NCBI GenBank assembly: GCA_018819005.1
Contig: JAHJQU010000261.1
Span: 1-11,031 of the forward strand
Length of the DNA stretch: 11,031 bases
Direction: 5' to 3'
Origin: Pseudomonadota bacterium
GTDB lineage: Bacteria; Desulfobacterota; Desulfobacteria; Desulfobacterales; RPRI01
The position numbers and the translations under genes are program-made. Shown in pieces: positions 1 through 6,349 of the stretch. The notes beneath the pieces were generated by a model. That model had not been told where the DNA came from, did not search any database, and worked only from the letters and a program-made list of their open reading frames with translations. The first letter of the stretch is position 1, and each line of letters begins with the position of its first letter.

Positions 1-365
1 ATTCTTAATAAGGACGAAGTGGCCAAGATTCTTTCAGCCCATACCAATATCAAACATAAGGCTATCTTAATGCTCATATACTCGGCTGGTCTTCGTGTAA
101 GTGAGGTAAAGGTTGAGGATTTTGATATCGTGAGAAAATTAATTCACCTCATGCCCTGAGACATAGCTTTGCCACTCATTTATTAAAAAGCGGAACAGAT
201 CTGAGATATATACAAGAGTTGTTGGGTCATAAAAACAGTAAGACCACGGAGATTTATACCCACGTCAGTACCAAAAGCCTTGGGAAAATCAAAAGTCCTT
301 TGGACGATTTAGATCTAAATGAAAGTGGGGAAGGGGACGAAAAAGGCAAGGGGACAAAAGGCTGA
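1..365 (+). pseudogene. Tyrosine recombinase (integron-integrase or Xer-like), 5' cut by window, internally deleted
   Basis: Remnant of a site-specific tyrosine recombinase. Frame 1 (1-159) encodes the start of the catalytic domain, including the box I motif SAGLRVSEV with the first catalytic arginine, and ends at a TGA (157-159). From 150 a different frame carries box II (HALRHSFATHLL), the LLGHKNSKTT motif and the nucleophile tyrosine in TEIYTHVS, ending at TGA 363-365. In an intact enzyme roughly 70-90 residues separate these blocks, so an internal deletion with a frameshift has joined them and the product should be inactive. The deleted stretch includes the position of the extra patch that distinguishes IntI from XerC/XerD, so the subtype cannot be read directly. 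The attC-like sites downstream favour an integron integrase. It lies in the same orientation as the cassettes. The 5' end is outside the window. Confidence 0.85.
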
Positions 366-436
366 AAAACTTCAGCCAGAAATGAAATATCCGAAATAGT
401 TCGCCTATAACACCCAAATCGGGAGTATATCCGAAC

Positions 437-529
437 TATAGTGAACGAAGTTAATAAGTAGACATAAATATGGCAATCCTCAAAGAGATATAGGAAACTT
501 ATGTCACTTTATTTTAGACGTTCACTATA
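437..529. repeat. 93-bp imperfect palindrome in the attI-like region
   Basis: Two 31-base arms (437-467 and 499-529) flank a 31-base centre. The outer 11 bases pair perfectly (TATAGTGAACG with CGTTCACTATA), as do the inner 7 (GACATAA with TTATGTC), with an AATAA/TTATT block between; about 23 of 31 positions pair. It could be a binding site for the recombinase or a regulator, or a small inserted palindromic element. No flanking target duplication was found. Confidence 0.6.
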
Positions 530-531
530 AT
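501..531 (+). promoter_or_regulatory. Candidate cassette promoter (Pc-like)
   Basis: A perfect -10 hexamer TATAAT (526-531) lies in the right arm of the palindrome, with a weak -35 (ATGTCA, 501-506) at 19-base spacing. It points into the array, about 65 bases before the first cassette gene, where an integron Pc promoter would be expected. The -35 is poor, so this is tentative. Confidence 0.35.
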
Positions 532-597
532 TTGTTTCGGAAATAACCAAGTTAGATGAAATTGGCCCCTCAAGCCGCAAGAGGAGGTGAATTTTAA

Positions 598-2016
598 ATG
601 GCAAGATGTTGGACATGTGGTTCATCTGTAAGTGGTTATCACTACAGGTGTTCACTGTGCAAAGATGCTTTACGAGAAATAGAAAGTCTTCATGAAACCG
701 TTTCTGAAGGTTTTGCGGATTTGGCAAGAATTCAAGAACAGGGTTTTAATCAACTATCTGATCAACTTTCAGAAATTTCTACTATTCTTGAATGGGGTTT
801 TGGCGAACTTAGTTGGCAACTTCAACAGCAGACTGATGTTTTACGAAGTATCGACCATACACTTAAAACCCCGAGTGAGACCAAAGCCAATGAGTGGCGA
901 CTCCATGCAGAAGAATTGAGGCGTAGAGGCGTATTAGAGGAATCTGAAGAATTCTTTTTAAAAGCTCTCAATGAGTATCGCTTAGATTACAGAATTTATG
1001 TTGGCATTGCTGAGACCTATCTTCAGATGAGCAAATTTGACAACGCCATAGTCCTTTTAGAGAAAAGCCTTCCTCACGCCCCACAGAAAGAGATTGACTA
1101 TAAAAGTTACTCTTATCGGCTGATTGGACACATATATGCGTGTAAGGAGGACTATATCAAGGCACTCGATGCCTTACGTTCCTCAATAAAATTATCGCCG
1201 GATTATGCAGACGGTCTTTATGATTTCGTCCAATATGCTTCTTTAGTAAGTGACGATGTGATAGAGCGTATATGTGCTCAAACTTTCAGACAATGGGGCC
1301 ACAACTGGCAAAGGGCGGTTGAGTTAAGAGACTACGACCTGATATGTTGGCTTGCCCTTTCAAAGGCAATAAAAGGCAAAGCAGTTTTGTTTTCTCTTGC
1401 AGAGAAAGAAAGAAATTTTGAGCAACGAAGAGAATTGGTTCAACGTGTTTTAAAGAATTTATTGGACAATGCACGTGGAAAAGTAGAGGTCACTATTATT
1501 ATGACGAAAATAGATCCTATTTCAGAAGAAGTAGAGAGGGCAATATCTGGAGCAAAAAGCTCGGCTGATAAATTCAGAGGGGTAGACCTTGAATGCGAGC
1601 GTATTTACAACGATGCAAAATCTAAATTGAAACTTGCAAAAGATAAACTAACATCGGGCGATTATTTAAAGGTTTTAGAGGCAGAGAAAATCGCAGAAGA
1701 ATCATTATCCCTTTTTGAGAAAAGTAAAGAGAAGGCACGTTCAGAGCAAAATTATTATGAAAACAGTTTTAAAAGTAAACTAAAGTCCACATTTGATTTT
1801 GGTGAAATTGCTGCAGCGAGTGCGGGTATAGGATTTTTACTCGGTATCGGTGGGTGTATAGCTCATCTCATGAAAGGCTATAAAAATGTTGATGATCCTA
1901 TTGGCACTTTTTTCTCAACAGGATTTACTACTTTCTTTATAGCGATGATTGGAATTCTATTTTGGAGAATTTATAAGCTCTATGTTGAAAAACCAACATC
2001 TAAAGATAAAGATTAA
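598..2016 (+). CDS. Zinc-ribbon TPR coiled-coil membrane protein (cassette 1)
   Basis: 472 residues. The N-terminus has a compact zinc ribbon with cysteines at 4, 7, 18 and 21. Next comes a helical stretch with repeated GF motifs (about 35-95), TPR-like helices (about 104-213, including the typical DYIKALDALRSSIKLSPDYA), and a long charged coiled coil (about 270-395). Two membrane segments follow (about 402-424 and 438-463), with a short Lys-rich tail. The start is supported by a strong GAGGAGGTGA at 581-590. It is a paralogue of the cassette 3 protein over the GF and TPR regions (shared pattern L..P..T.A.E...AE). No enzymatic motif is visible. TPR and coiled-coil parts suggest a membrane-anchored, mainly cytoplasmic protein-protein scaffold, which is inference. 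It is the only gene of its cassette and sits just behind the candidate promoter. Confidence 0.85.
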   Translation: MARCWTCGSSVSGYHYRCSLCKDALREIESLHETVSEGFADLARIQEQGFNQLSDQLSEISTILEWGFGELSWQLQQQTDVLRSIDHTLKTPSETKANEWRLHAEELRRRGVLEESEEFFLKALNEYRLDYRIYVGIAETYLQMSKFDNAIVLLEKSLPHAPQKEIDYKSYSYRLIGHIYACKEDYIKALDALRSSIKLSPDYADGLYDFVQYASLVSDDVIERICAQTFRQWGHNWQRAVELRDYDLICWLALSKAIKGKAVLFSLAEKERNFEQRRELVQRVLKNLLDNARGKVEVTIIMTKIDPISEEVERAISGAKSSADKFRGVDLECERIYNDAKSKLKLAKDKLTSGDYLKVLEAEKIAEESLSLFEKSKEKARSEQNYYENSFKSKLKSTFDFGEIAAASAGIGFLLGIGGCIAHLMKGYKNVDDPIGTFFSTGFTTFFIAMIGILFWRIYKLYVEKPTSKDKD

Positions 2017-2037
2017 ACTATACGGGGCAGCAACTTC

Positions 2038-2104
2038 ATCTAACAGAGTGCTTGAGATTAAACACCCAAAGGCTACGCCCTTCTCAAGCACTCGAACGTT
2101 AGAT
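2038..2104 (+). repeat. attC-like recombination site 1
   Basis: Closes cassette 1. Inverse core ATCTAAC (2038-2044) matches RYYYAAC and core GTTAGAT (2098-2104) matches GTTRRRY; the two are exact complements. A perfect 12-bp stem (2046-2057 with 2082-2093) encloses a 24-nt loop. The predicted crossover is just after G2098, so cassette 2 starts at 2099. The spacer between core and stem is one A on the left and four bases on the right. Confidence 0.8.
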
Positions 2105-2137
2105 GCAATTGCGGGCAGGGAAAAAGGAGGATGAAAG

Positions 2138-2641
2138 ATGATAAACAAAATTATAAATGGGATTTCTTTTTACGTGGTAACACTTTTGTTTCTATGTTTT
2201 GTCATAGGATGTGAGAGTTTACAGGGTTTACAACTTAATCATACAGAAGCGAGCCTTCCGCCAGCGTCAGCGAGTGTTCCACTTCCATCCGATCTTCGGA
2301 TCGTTCAACCCTCTACAGGAGTCCCAAAGGAGTTGAGAGCGTTTTCAGGAAAATGGACTGGTGTGTGGGATGGCATATTGAACCATATCTTGGTTGTCGA
2401 AGAGATCAATCCACCGCATGCTATTGCAGTTTATGCCTATGGGGCCGCGAGAGAGTGGGGCATCGATCGGCCAAACTGGAGTCGGGTACGCGGCGAATTC
2501 ATAGATGGCACGACACTTAAACTTTCTCTGCCACGGCCTGCAACGGTGATTTACCGGATGCGTCAGGACGGTACACTTGATGCAACCTGCGAATACGCAA
2601 GGGGGACTTCACGGGCAAAGATGACACGAATGAAGGAGTAA
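2138..2641 (+). CDS. Lipoprotein with GKWxGxWDG beta domain (cassette 2)
   Basis: 167 residues. The signal peptide ends in a lipobox (VIGC, Cys25), so the product should be a lipid-anchored envelope protein. Residue +2 is Glu, not Asp, so by the E. coli rule it would go to the outer membrane. After the post-cysteine motif CESLQGLQLN and a Pro/Ser-rich linker comes a domain opening with GKWTGVWDG and ending around YRMRQDGTLDATCEYARG, a probably beta-rich fold seen in unrelated bacteria whose function I do not recognise. GGAGG at 2126-2130 gives a good ribosome-binding site. The signal-peptide DNA is very AT-rich, while the mature domain is about 52% GC in the two 60-base blocks I counted, so the gene looks chimeric. 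Its leader is nearly identical to that of the gene at 8418. Confidence 0.85.
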   Translation: MINKIINGISFYVVTLLFLCFVIGCESLQGLQLNHTEASLPPASASVPLPSDLRIVQPSTGVPKELRAFSGKWTGVWDGILNHILVVEEINPPHAIAVYAYGAAREWGIDRPNWSRVRGEFIDGTTLKLSLPRPATVIYRMRQDGTLDATCEYARGTSRAKMTRMKE

Positions 2642-2679
2642 GAAATCCGTCCAGAGTTCTGGTTATCAGTTGGTACTTC

Positions 2680-2745
2680 GCCTAACACAGCACAAACGGT
2701 TAACGCCCAAACCTGACGGCTTCGTTTGTGCTGGGATCGTTAGAT
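2680..2745 (+). repeat. attC-like recombination site 2
   Basis: Closes cassette 2. Inverse core GCCTAAC (2680-2686) and core GTTAGAT (2739-2745) both match the integron consensus. A perfect 11-bp stem (2688-2698 with 2723-2733) has a sequence unrelated to site 1, while the 24-nt loop shares the CCCAAA...GGC pattern. Spacers are one A on the left and five bases on the right. Cassette 3 starts at 2740 with the same opening as cassette 2 (TTAGATGCAATTGCGGGC). Confidence 0.8.
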
Positions 2746-2784
2746 GCAATTGCGGGCTAAATTCAAAAGAAAAAAGTAAAAGTT

Positions 2785-4641
2785 ATGGCTAATGAAATCA
2801 GAAAAATAAAAGATGCCGCTGAATCTCAGTTAAAGAAAACCGATGAGATAATTGCCAGTCACGAGGCGGTTGCTGATATGATTTCTGAAGTCAACAATGC
2901 CATTTCGGAAGTTAACGATACCCTTACATCTGGTTTTACTATGCTTGGCGCTGGGCTGCAGGAATTATGTTTTATCACAGAAGATGGTTTTCGGGAAGTC
3001 ATTGATAGATTAGACCTTCAAAGTCAGGCATTGGAAGCAATCAAAGAGATATTGGAGAGGCCATTAGATACTCAGGCAAAGGAACTACGAAAAAGGGCAG
3101 AAGTTGCCTATTTAAATAACTGGTATGATGAGGCAGAAACGGATTTGTTGGAGGCTGAGAAGAAAAATTATCAAGACTTCATAGTTCACCAAATCTTAGG
3201 CAATATCTATTACCACCATAAAAAGAATTACCCGAAATCTCTTGAGTATTATCAAAAGGCTGCTAAGTATGCCACACCAGTATCAAAAAAACATGCAGCC
3301 AATGCGCTCATTTGTGCGGCTATAACCTATTACCAACTTGGACAATTATCCGAGGCATATAAAGTTTCAAAAACAGCATTAGAGTTATCACTGGATGATC
3401 CACATGTTTTATACCAGCATGTAAGATACTCAGCAAAGATGGGGTATGAATTTACAACTTTCTTAAAATGTTGTGTTTACGCAGACCCTAATTACCTCGT
3501 AACGGCTGATGGAGATGAAATGTTTTCTGATGCGAAGGGAAAGATAAAGAAATTAGCCGAAGAACTAAGGGATGAAAAAGGGAAAGCGGTAAATACTTTA
3601 ATACAAGCGATTAACACTGCGAAGAAAGAGGCAGAGTCAGTAGGGATAAATGACTTTACATCTTTAGACAAACAATTAGCCGAGATAAAAAGGTTATGTT
3701 CTCTCAACAGCTATTTTGATTTTCTGAAAGCGGAACAAATTGCTCGAAAAGCATATAAAGAAAGTGTGGAAGAATGGATAGAAATAAAAAACTCTTCCAT
3801 CGGAGATGAGAATACTTCTCTTAGCGAACTGAGGTCGAAAGAAAATGAAGTTAAGAACAAGACATGTGCTGGATGGGGTTTGATCCCTGCAATTATAGTA
3901 GGAATTTTAGCTGTATTTGTTATTAATTCTAATCCAGATTTATATGAACCGAGAAAAATTGGACCTGTGGAAGTCCTTACGATTACACATGCTGGTGGTG
4001 TATCTCTAAGCGGCAATACATATTATAGGGGAAGTACATTTGAGGTGGTAAATAAAACTAAGGAGTCAATTTGTATATGTTTTAAATACGGTAATGTAGA
4101 GTGCTATAACCGTGAAGGAATCCTTGAGAATTCTAAATTAGACACCGGATATGTTAATGATTACAGTAAAACATTACGCGAGGTTTCGCTATTTTTTTGG
4201 GTGCTTGGTTTCCCAATCATTGTTTGGATTTTGTCAGCAATTATTATAAAAAGGATTAAACTTAATGAGGTAAGAAACCAAATAGAAAAAGTGGAGAATA
4301 ATATTGCAGAACTAAAAAATGATATTACAAAACTTGCAAGTCTGAAAGCGGCACCTGTTGCGGTGGCCGCGGGCACTGCAACGGGCGTTGCGACCCCGGC
4401 TACCGAGGTCAAGACCGGGTTCACCGTGGTCCTTAAGGAATCTGGCGCTGACAAGATAAAGGTCATCAAGGAAGTGAGGGCGGTAACAGGAGTCGGACTC
4501 AAAGAGGCCAAAGACCTCGTAGAAGGCGCCCCCAAGACGATCAAAGAGGGAGTTTCCAAGGAGGAGGCGGAGAAGATAAAGCAGCAGATCGAGAGCGCAG
4601 GGGCAAAGGTAGAACTCGGTTTAAATAGGGACATCCATTAA
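2785..4641 (+). CDS. TPR membrane protein fused to ribosomal L7/L12 C-terminal domain (cassette 3)
   Basis: 618 residues. In order: coiled coil and GF-motif helical region (about 1-95), TPR-like repeats (about 99-215), a second coiled coil (about 245-350), a membrane segment (about 362-381), a loop of about 85 residues, a second membrane segment (about 469-488), a short coiled coil, an Ala/Pro/Val-rich hinge (521-543), and a full L7/L12 C-terminal domain (544-613). That domain keeps TGVGLKEAKDLVEGAP and GVSKEEAEKIK. It also keeps the residues equivalent to E. coli L7/L12 K65, I69, K70, R73 and K84 (here K557, I561, K562, R565, K576), which form the surface that contacts translational GTPases. 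With two membrane segments both ends should face the cytoplasm, but topology is predicted by eye. The N-terminal two thirds are paralogous to the cassette 1 protein. The Shine-Dalgarno sequence is weak (AAAGAAAAAAG). Confidence 0.85.
   Translation: MANEIRKIKDAAESQLKKTDEIIASHEAVADMISEVNNAISEVNDTLTSGFTMLGAGLQELCFITEDGFREVIDRLDLQSQALEAIKEILERPLDTQAKELRKRAEVAYLNNWYDEAETDLLEAEKKNYQDFIVHQILGNIYYHHKKNYPKSLEYYQKAAKYATPVSKKHAANALICAAITYYQLGQLSEAYKVSKTALELSLDDPHVLYQHVRYSAKMGYEFTTFLKCCVYADPNYLVTADGDEMFSDAKGKIKKLAEELRDEKGKAVNTLIQAINTAKKEAESVGINDFTSLDKQLAEIKRLCSLNSYFDFLKAEQIARKAYKESVEEWIEIKNSSIGDENTSLSELRSKENEVKNKTCAGWGLIPAIIVGILAVFVINSNPDLYEPRKIGPVEVLTITHAGGVSLSGNTYYRGSTFEVVNKTKESICICFKYGNVECYNREGILENSKLDTGYVNDYSKTLREVSLFFWVLGFPIIVWILSAIIIKRIKLNEVRNQIEKVENNIAELKNDITKLASLKAAPVAVAAGTATGVATPATEVKTGFTVVLKESGADKIKVIKEVRAVTGVGLKEAKDLVEGAPKTIKEGVSKEEAEKIKQQIESAGAKVELGLNRDIH
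4345..4623 (+). other. GC-rich rplL-derived segment within the cassette 3 gene
   Basis: The part of the gene encoding the hinge and L7/L12 domain changes composition sharply. Hand counts give 63% GC for 4381-4440 and 53% for 4441-4560, against about 27% for 4261-4320 just upstream. Codons shift to GTC, AAG and GAG. The simplest reading is a recent in-frame capture of the 3' part of a real rplL gene, either from the host or from a more GC-rich donor. Confidence 0.75.
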
Positions 4642-4663
4642 AATAGAATTAGCCCGCAACCAC

Positions 4664-4730
4664 AACTAACATGGTGCAAAAGATTAACATCCAAACCCAT
4701 CGGGCTTCTTTTGCACCAAGCCCGTTGTTT
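4664..4730 (+). repeat. attC-like recombination site 3 (degenerate cores)
   Basis: Closes cassette 3. The perfect 12-bp stem (4672-4683 with 4707-4718) and 23-nt loop with CCAAACC and GGGCT are intact. The cores have drifted: AACTAAC (4664-4670) and GTTGTTT (4724-4730) depart from consensus. Outside them GCCCGCAA (4652-4659) pairs exactly with TTGCGGGC (4736-4743), extending the palindrome. Spacers are one A on the left and five bases on the right. Confidence 0.7.
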
Positions 4731-4766
4731 GCTCATTGCGGGCAGTGAAAAGAAGGAAATGAGATT

Positions 4767-5336
4767 ATGATGCCTAAAAGACTTTCACCGGCAATCTTTG
4801 GGATTGCCCTTATATGCTTTTTTCTTCCATGGGTTAATGTCTCCTGTCAGGGGCAGAAAGTTGCGACCTTCAGCGGGATTCACCTGGTTACAGGAACGAC
4901 TGTAGAACAACCACAGATGTTTGGCCCTGCAGAGGAAAGAAAGATAGGAGGAGAGACACTCGCAATCCTTGTTCTTTTATCTGCATGTGCTGGACTTGCC
5001 TTGAGCTTCTTAAAGGACAAGAAAGGCGTTATGGGCAGTGCTGTAACAGGTGGTATGGGGGTAATTTTTCTCCTCTTCCTTAAGTCAAAACTTGATAATG
5101 ATATCTTGCGAGAAACTGGGGGGATGTCACAACTTGATTATGGGGCTGGATTCTATCTGGCATTACTTCTCTTTCTTTCTGCCATTGGTGTAAATGCCTA
5201 TTCTATGGCACAGGGCAAAGGGATTTCTCTACTTCAAGGCAAAAGTGTGTCTGGCTATAAATTCTGCACTCAGTGCGGTGCAAGAAACGAATCGGGCAAT
5301 GAATTCTGCAAAGAGTGTGGAACTAACTTTTCTTAA
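4767..5336 (+). CDS. Four-pass membrane protein with C-terminal zinc ribbon (cassette 4, gene 1)
   Basis: 189 residues. There are four predicted membrane segments (about 8-22, 64-82, 90-107, 126-147), with an external loop after an FFLPWVNVSC motif. A C-terminal zinc ribbon follows, with cysteines at 167, 170, 181 and 184 (CTQC and CKEC), probably cytoplasmic. The LPWV...SG..L arrangement is shared with the third gene of this operon (MPWI...SGFELI), so the two membrane domains are likely homologous. Function is unknown. It is the first gene of a four-gene operon and lies 36 bases after the cassette junction. Two adjacent ATGs (4767 and 4770) are possible starts. Confidence 0.8.
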   Translation: MMPKRLSPAIFGIALICFFLPWVNVSCQGQKVATFSGIHLVTGTTVEQPQMFGPAEERKIGGETLAILVLLSACAGLALSFLKDKKGVMGSAVTGGMGVIFLLFLKSKLDNDILRETGGMSQLDYGAGFYLALLLFLSAIGVNAYSMAQGKGISLLQGKSVSGYKFCTQCGARNESGNEFCKECGTNFS

Positions 5337-5346
5337 GGGGGAAACC

Positions 5347-5853
5347 ATGACAGACTTCTTTGAAAAGGTAAAACAAGGTGTAGGCAAAGGGATTACGACG
5401 GTAAGCGTTAAATCAAAGGAAGTAATTGAAACCACAAAGATCAAAGGTCAAATCGGGACACTTCAGGAACAGAAGAAAAGCGACTTAGAGGAACTTGGGA
5501 ATATTGTTTATACAATGTTCCTCAAAGACAGTTTTGATATGGAAAGGGTTAAAGAGAAATGTGAGACGATTAGGGGATTAGGCAGCCAGATAAAAGACAA
5601 GGAAGTGGAATTAAGGCAGACTCATCTTAAGGCACAGGAGGCACTGGGCAAGCCAAAGGCTATTGGTATATGTGATTGCGGTGCAGAGATTTATGAGGGC
5701 GTCAAGTTCTGCGGTAAATGCGGAAAGAAGATAGAGGAAATTATTAAGAAGACCGATGAAGAATTATCACCAGAGGAGGTTTGTCCTCAATGCGGCGGCA
5801 AGCTTTTACCAGAGGCAAAGTTTTGCAGTAAATGCGGGGCTAAAATAGGATGA
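5347..5853 (+). CDS. Coiled-coil protein with two C-terminal zinc ribbons (cassette 4, gene 2)
   Basis: 168 residues, no signal peptide or membrane segment, so probably cytoplasmic. Residues 1-105 are helical and charged (opening MTDFFEKVKQGVGKG), followed by two zinc ribbons: C109, C111, C122, C125 and C146, C149, C160, C163. The first opens with CxC instead of the usual CxxC. Proteins of this type occur in many bacteria without an assigned role. The start at 5347 follows AGGGGG (5336-5341), ten bases after the first gene ends. A longer upstream reading from 5194 would run through the zinc-ribbon end of gene 1 in another frame and is not credible. Confidence 0.82.
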   Translation: MTDFFEKVKQGVGKGITTVSVKSKEVIETTKIKGQIGTLQEQKKSDLEELGNIVYTMFLKDSFDMERVKEKCETIRGLGSQIKDKEVELRQTHLKAQEALGKPKAIGICDCGAEIYEGVKFCGKCGKKIEEIIKKTDEELSPEEVCPQCGGKLLPEAKFCSKCGAKIG

Positions 5854-5887
5854 AAAATCCGACAGGGGTTGAAAGGAAAGGGTAACT

Positions 5888-6349
5888 ATGTTTTGTCCCG
5901 AGTGTGGGGCGAGGGTTCAGCAGGTTAAAGATAGTACATCTTCGCCTCAAACAAGTGGCAGTCTTGACAGACAGACTCTTTTAGCTATGATTGGTGGCGG
6001 TTTACTCCTTGTCTCGTTTATTATGCCATGGATTGATTCAGGCTTCATTTCTGTATCTGGTTTTGAACTAATAAAGGTAGCATCAGGTGCAGAAAAACTT
6101 CTTGCTTTAATAGCTTGGCTTGTCCCTGTTGGTGGAGGAATAACAGCATATTTTACATATACTAAAAATGTGAATATGAGACTTGCGTCTCTTATCACAG
6201 GGGAAATTGCACTGGTGGTGTATATATGGCTAATTTTTAGCATAAGGGGAGATGTAGGTGGTCTTGGTAATGTATTCAATATAATGGGGATAGGGCTATA
6301 TTTAATGATGGTAGGAATAGCCTGTTTATTGATTGGAGGCAAAAAATGA
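5888..6349 (+). CDS. Four-pass membrane protein with N-terminal half zinc ribbon (cassette 4, gene 3)
   Basis: 153 residues. Four membrane segments (about 31-50, 70-90, 98-119, 128-149) follow a short N-terminal tail that has one zinc knuckle, CPEC (C3 and C6), but no second cysteine pair. The SFIMPWID...SGFELI motif in and after the first segment matches the equivalent region of gene 1, so this looks like a relative with its ribbon moved to the other end and halved. It may share a metal site with a partner, which is speculation. The stop codon overlaps the start of gene 4 (ATGA at 6346-6349), suggesting translational coupling. Confidence 0.8.
   Translation: MFCPECGARVQQVKDSTSSPQTSGSLDRQTLLAMIGGGLLLVSFIMPWIDSGFISVSGFELIKVASGAEKLLALIAWLVPVGGGITAYFTYTKNVNMRLASLITGEIALVVYIWLIFSIRGDVGGLGNVFNIMGIGLYLMMVGIACLLIGGKK

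Larger units (their letters stand above)
366..557 (+). other. attI-like region with first cassette junction
   Basis: This 192-base stretch between the broken recombinase and the first cassette has no gene. At 551-557 it has GTTAGAT, an exact match to the integron core GTTRRRY. The bases that follow (GTTAGATGAAATTGGCC) resemble those at the next two cassette starts (GTTAGATGCAATTGCGGGC at 2098 and 2739), so cassette 1 probably joins at 551/552. The region also holds nested inverted repeats (396-439 and 437-529) and a promoter-like sequence. The attI call rests on position and this core match; no second integrase-binding site was defined. Confidence 0.6.

Noticed and set aside
360..377. Perfect 7-bp hairpin over the recombinase stop codon, considered as a terminator
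   Set aside because: No T-run follows the stem, so it does not look like an intrinsic terminator. It may be chance or part of the attI structure.
2038..2104. attC-like hairpins considered as intrinsic terminators
   Set aside because: The stems are followed by GTTAGAT-type cores and the next cassette's opening, not by T-runs, and the flanking core sequences fit integron sites better.
1949..2134. Small + strand open frame across the end of the cassette 1 gene and attC site 1
   Set aside because: It overlaps a well-supported gene and the recombination site, and has no ribosome-binding site or recognisable product.
4161..4634. Long open frame on the - strand opposite the L7/L12-encoding region (157 codons), plus similar - strand frames at 5947-6342 and 7725-8168
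   Set aside because: All lie antisense to genes with clear domains, have no ribosome-binding site, and show low-complexity Ser/Ile/Pro composition typical of shadow frames.
5194..5346. Upstream extension of the double zinc-ribbon gene
   Set aside because: It overlaps the zinc-ribbon end of the preceding gene in another frame. The ATG at 5347 has its own Shine-Dalgarno site and begins a typical helical N-terminus.
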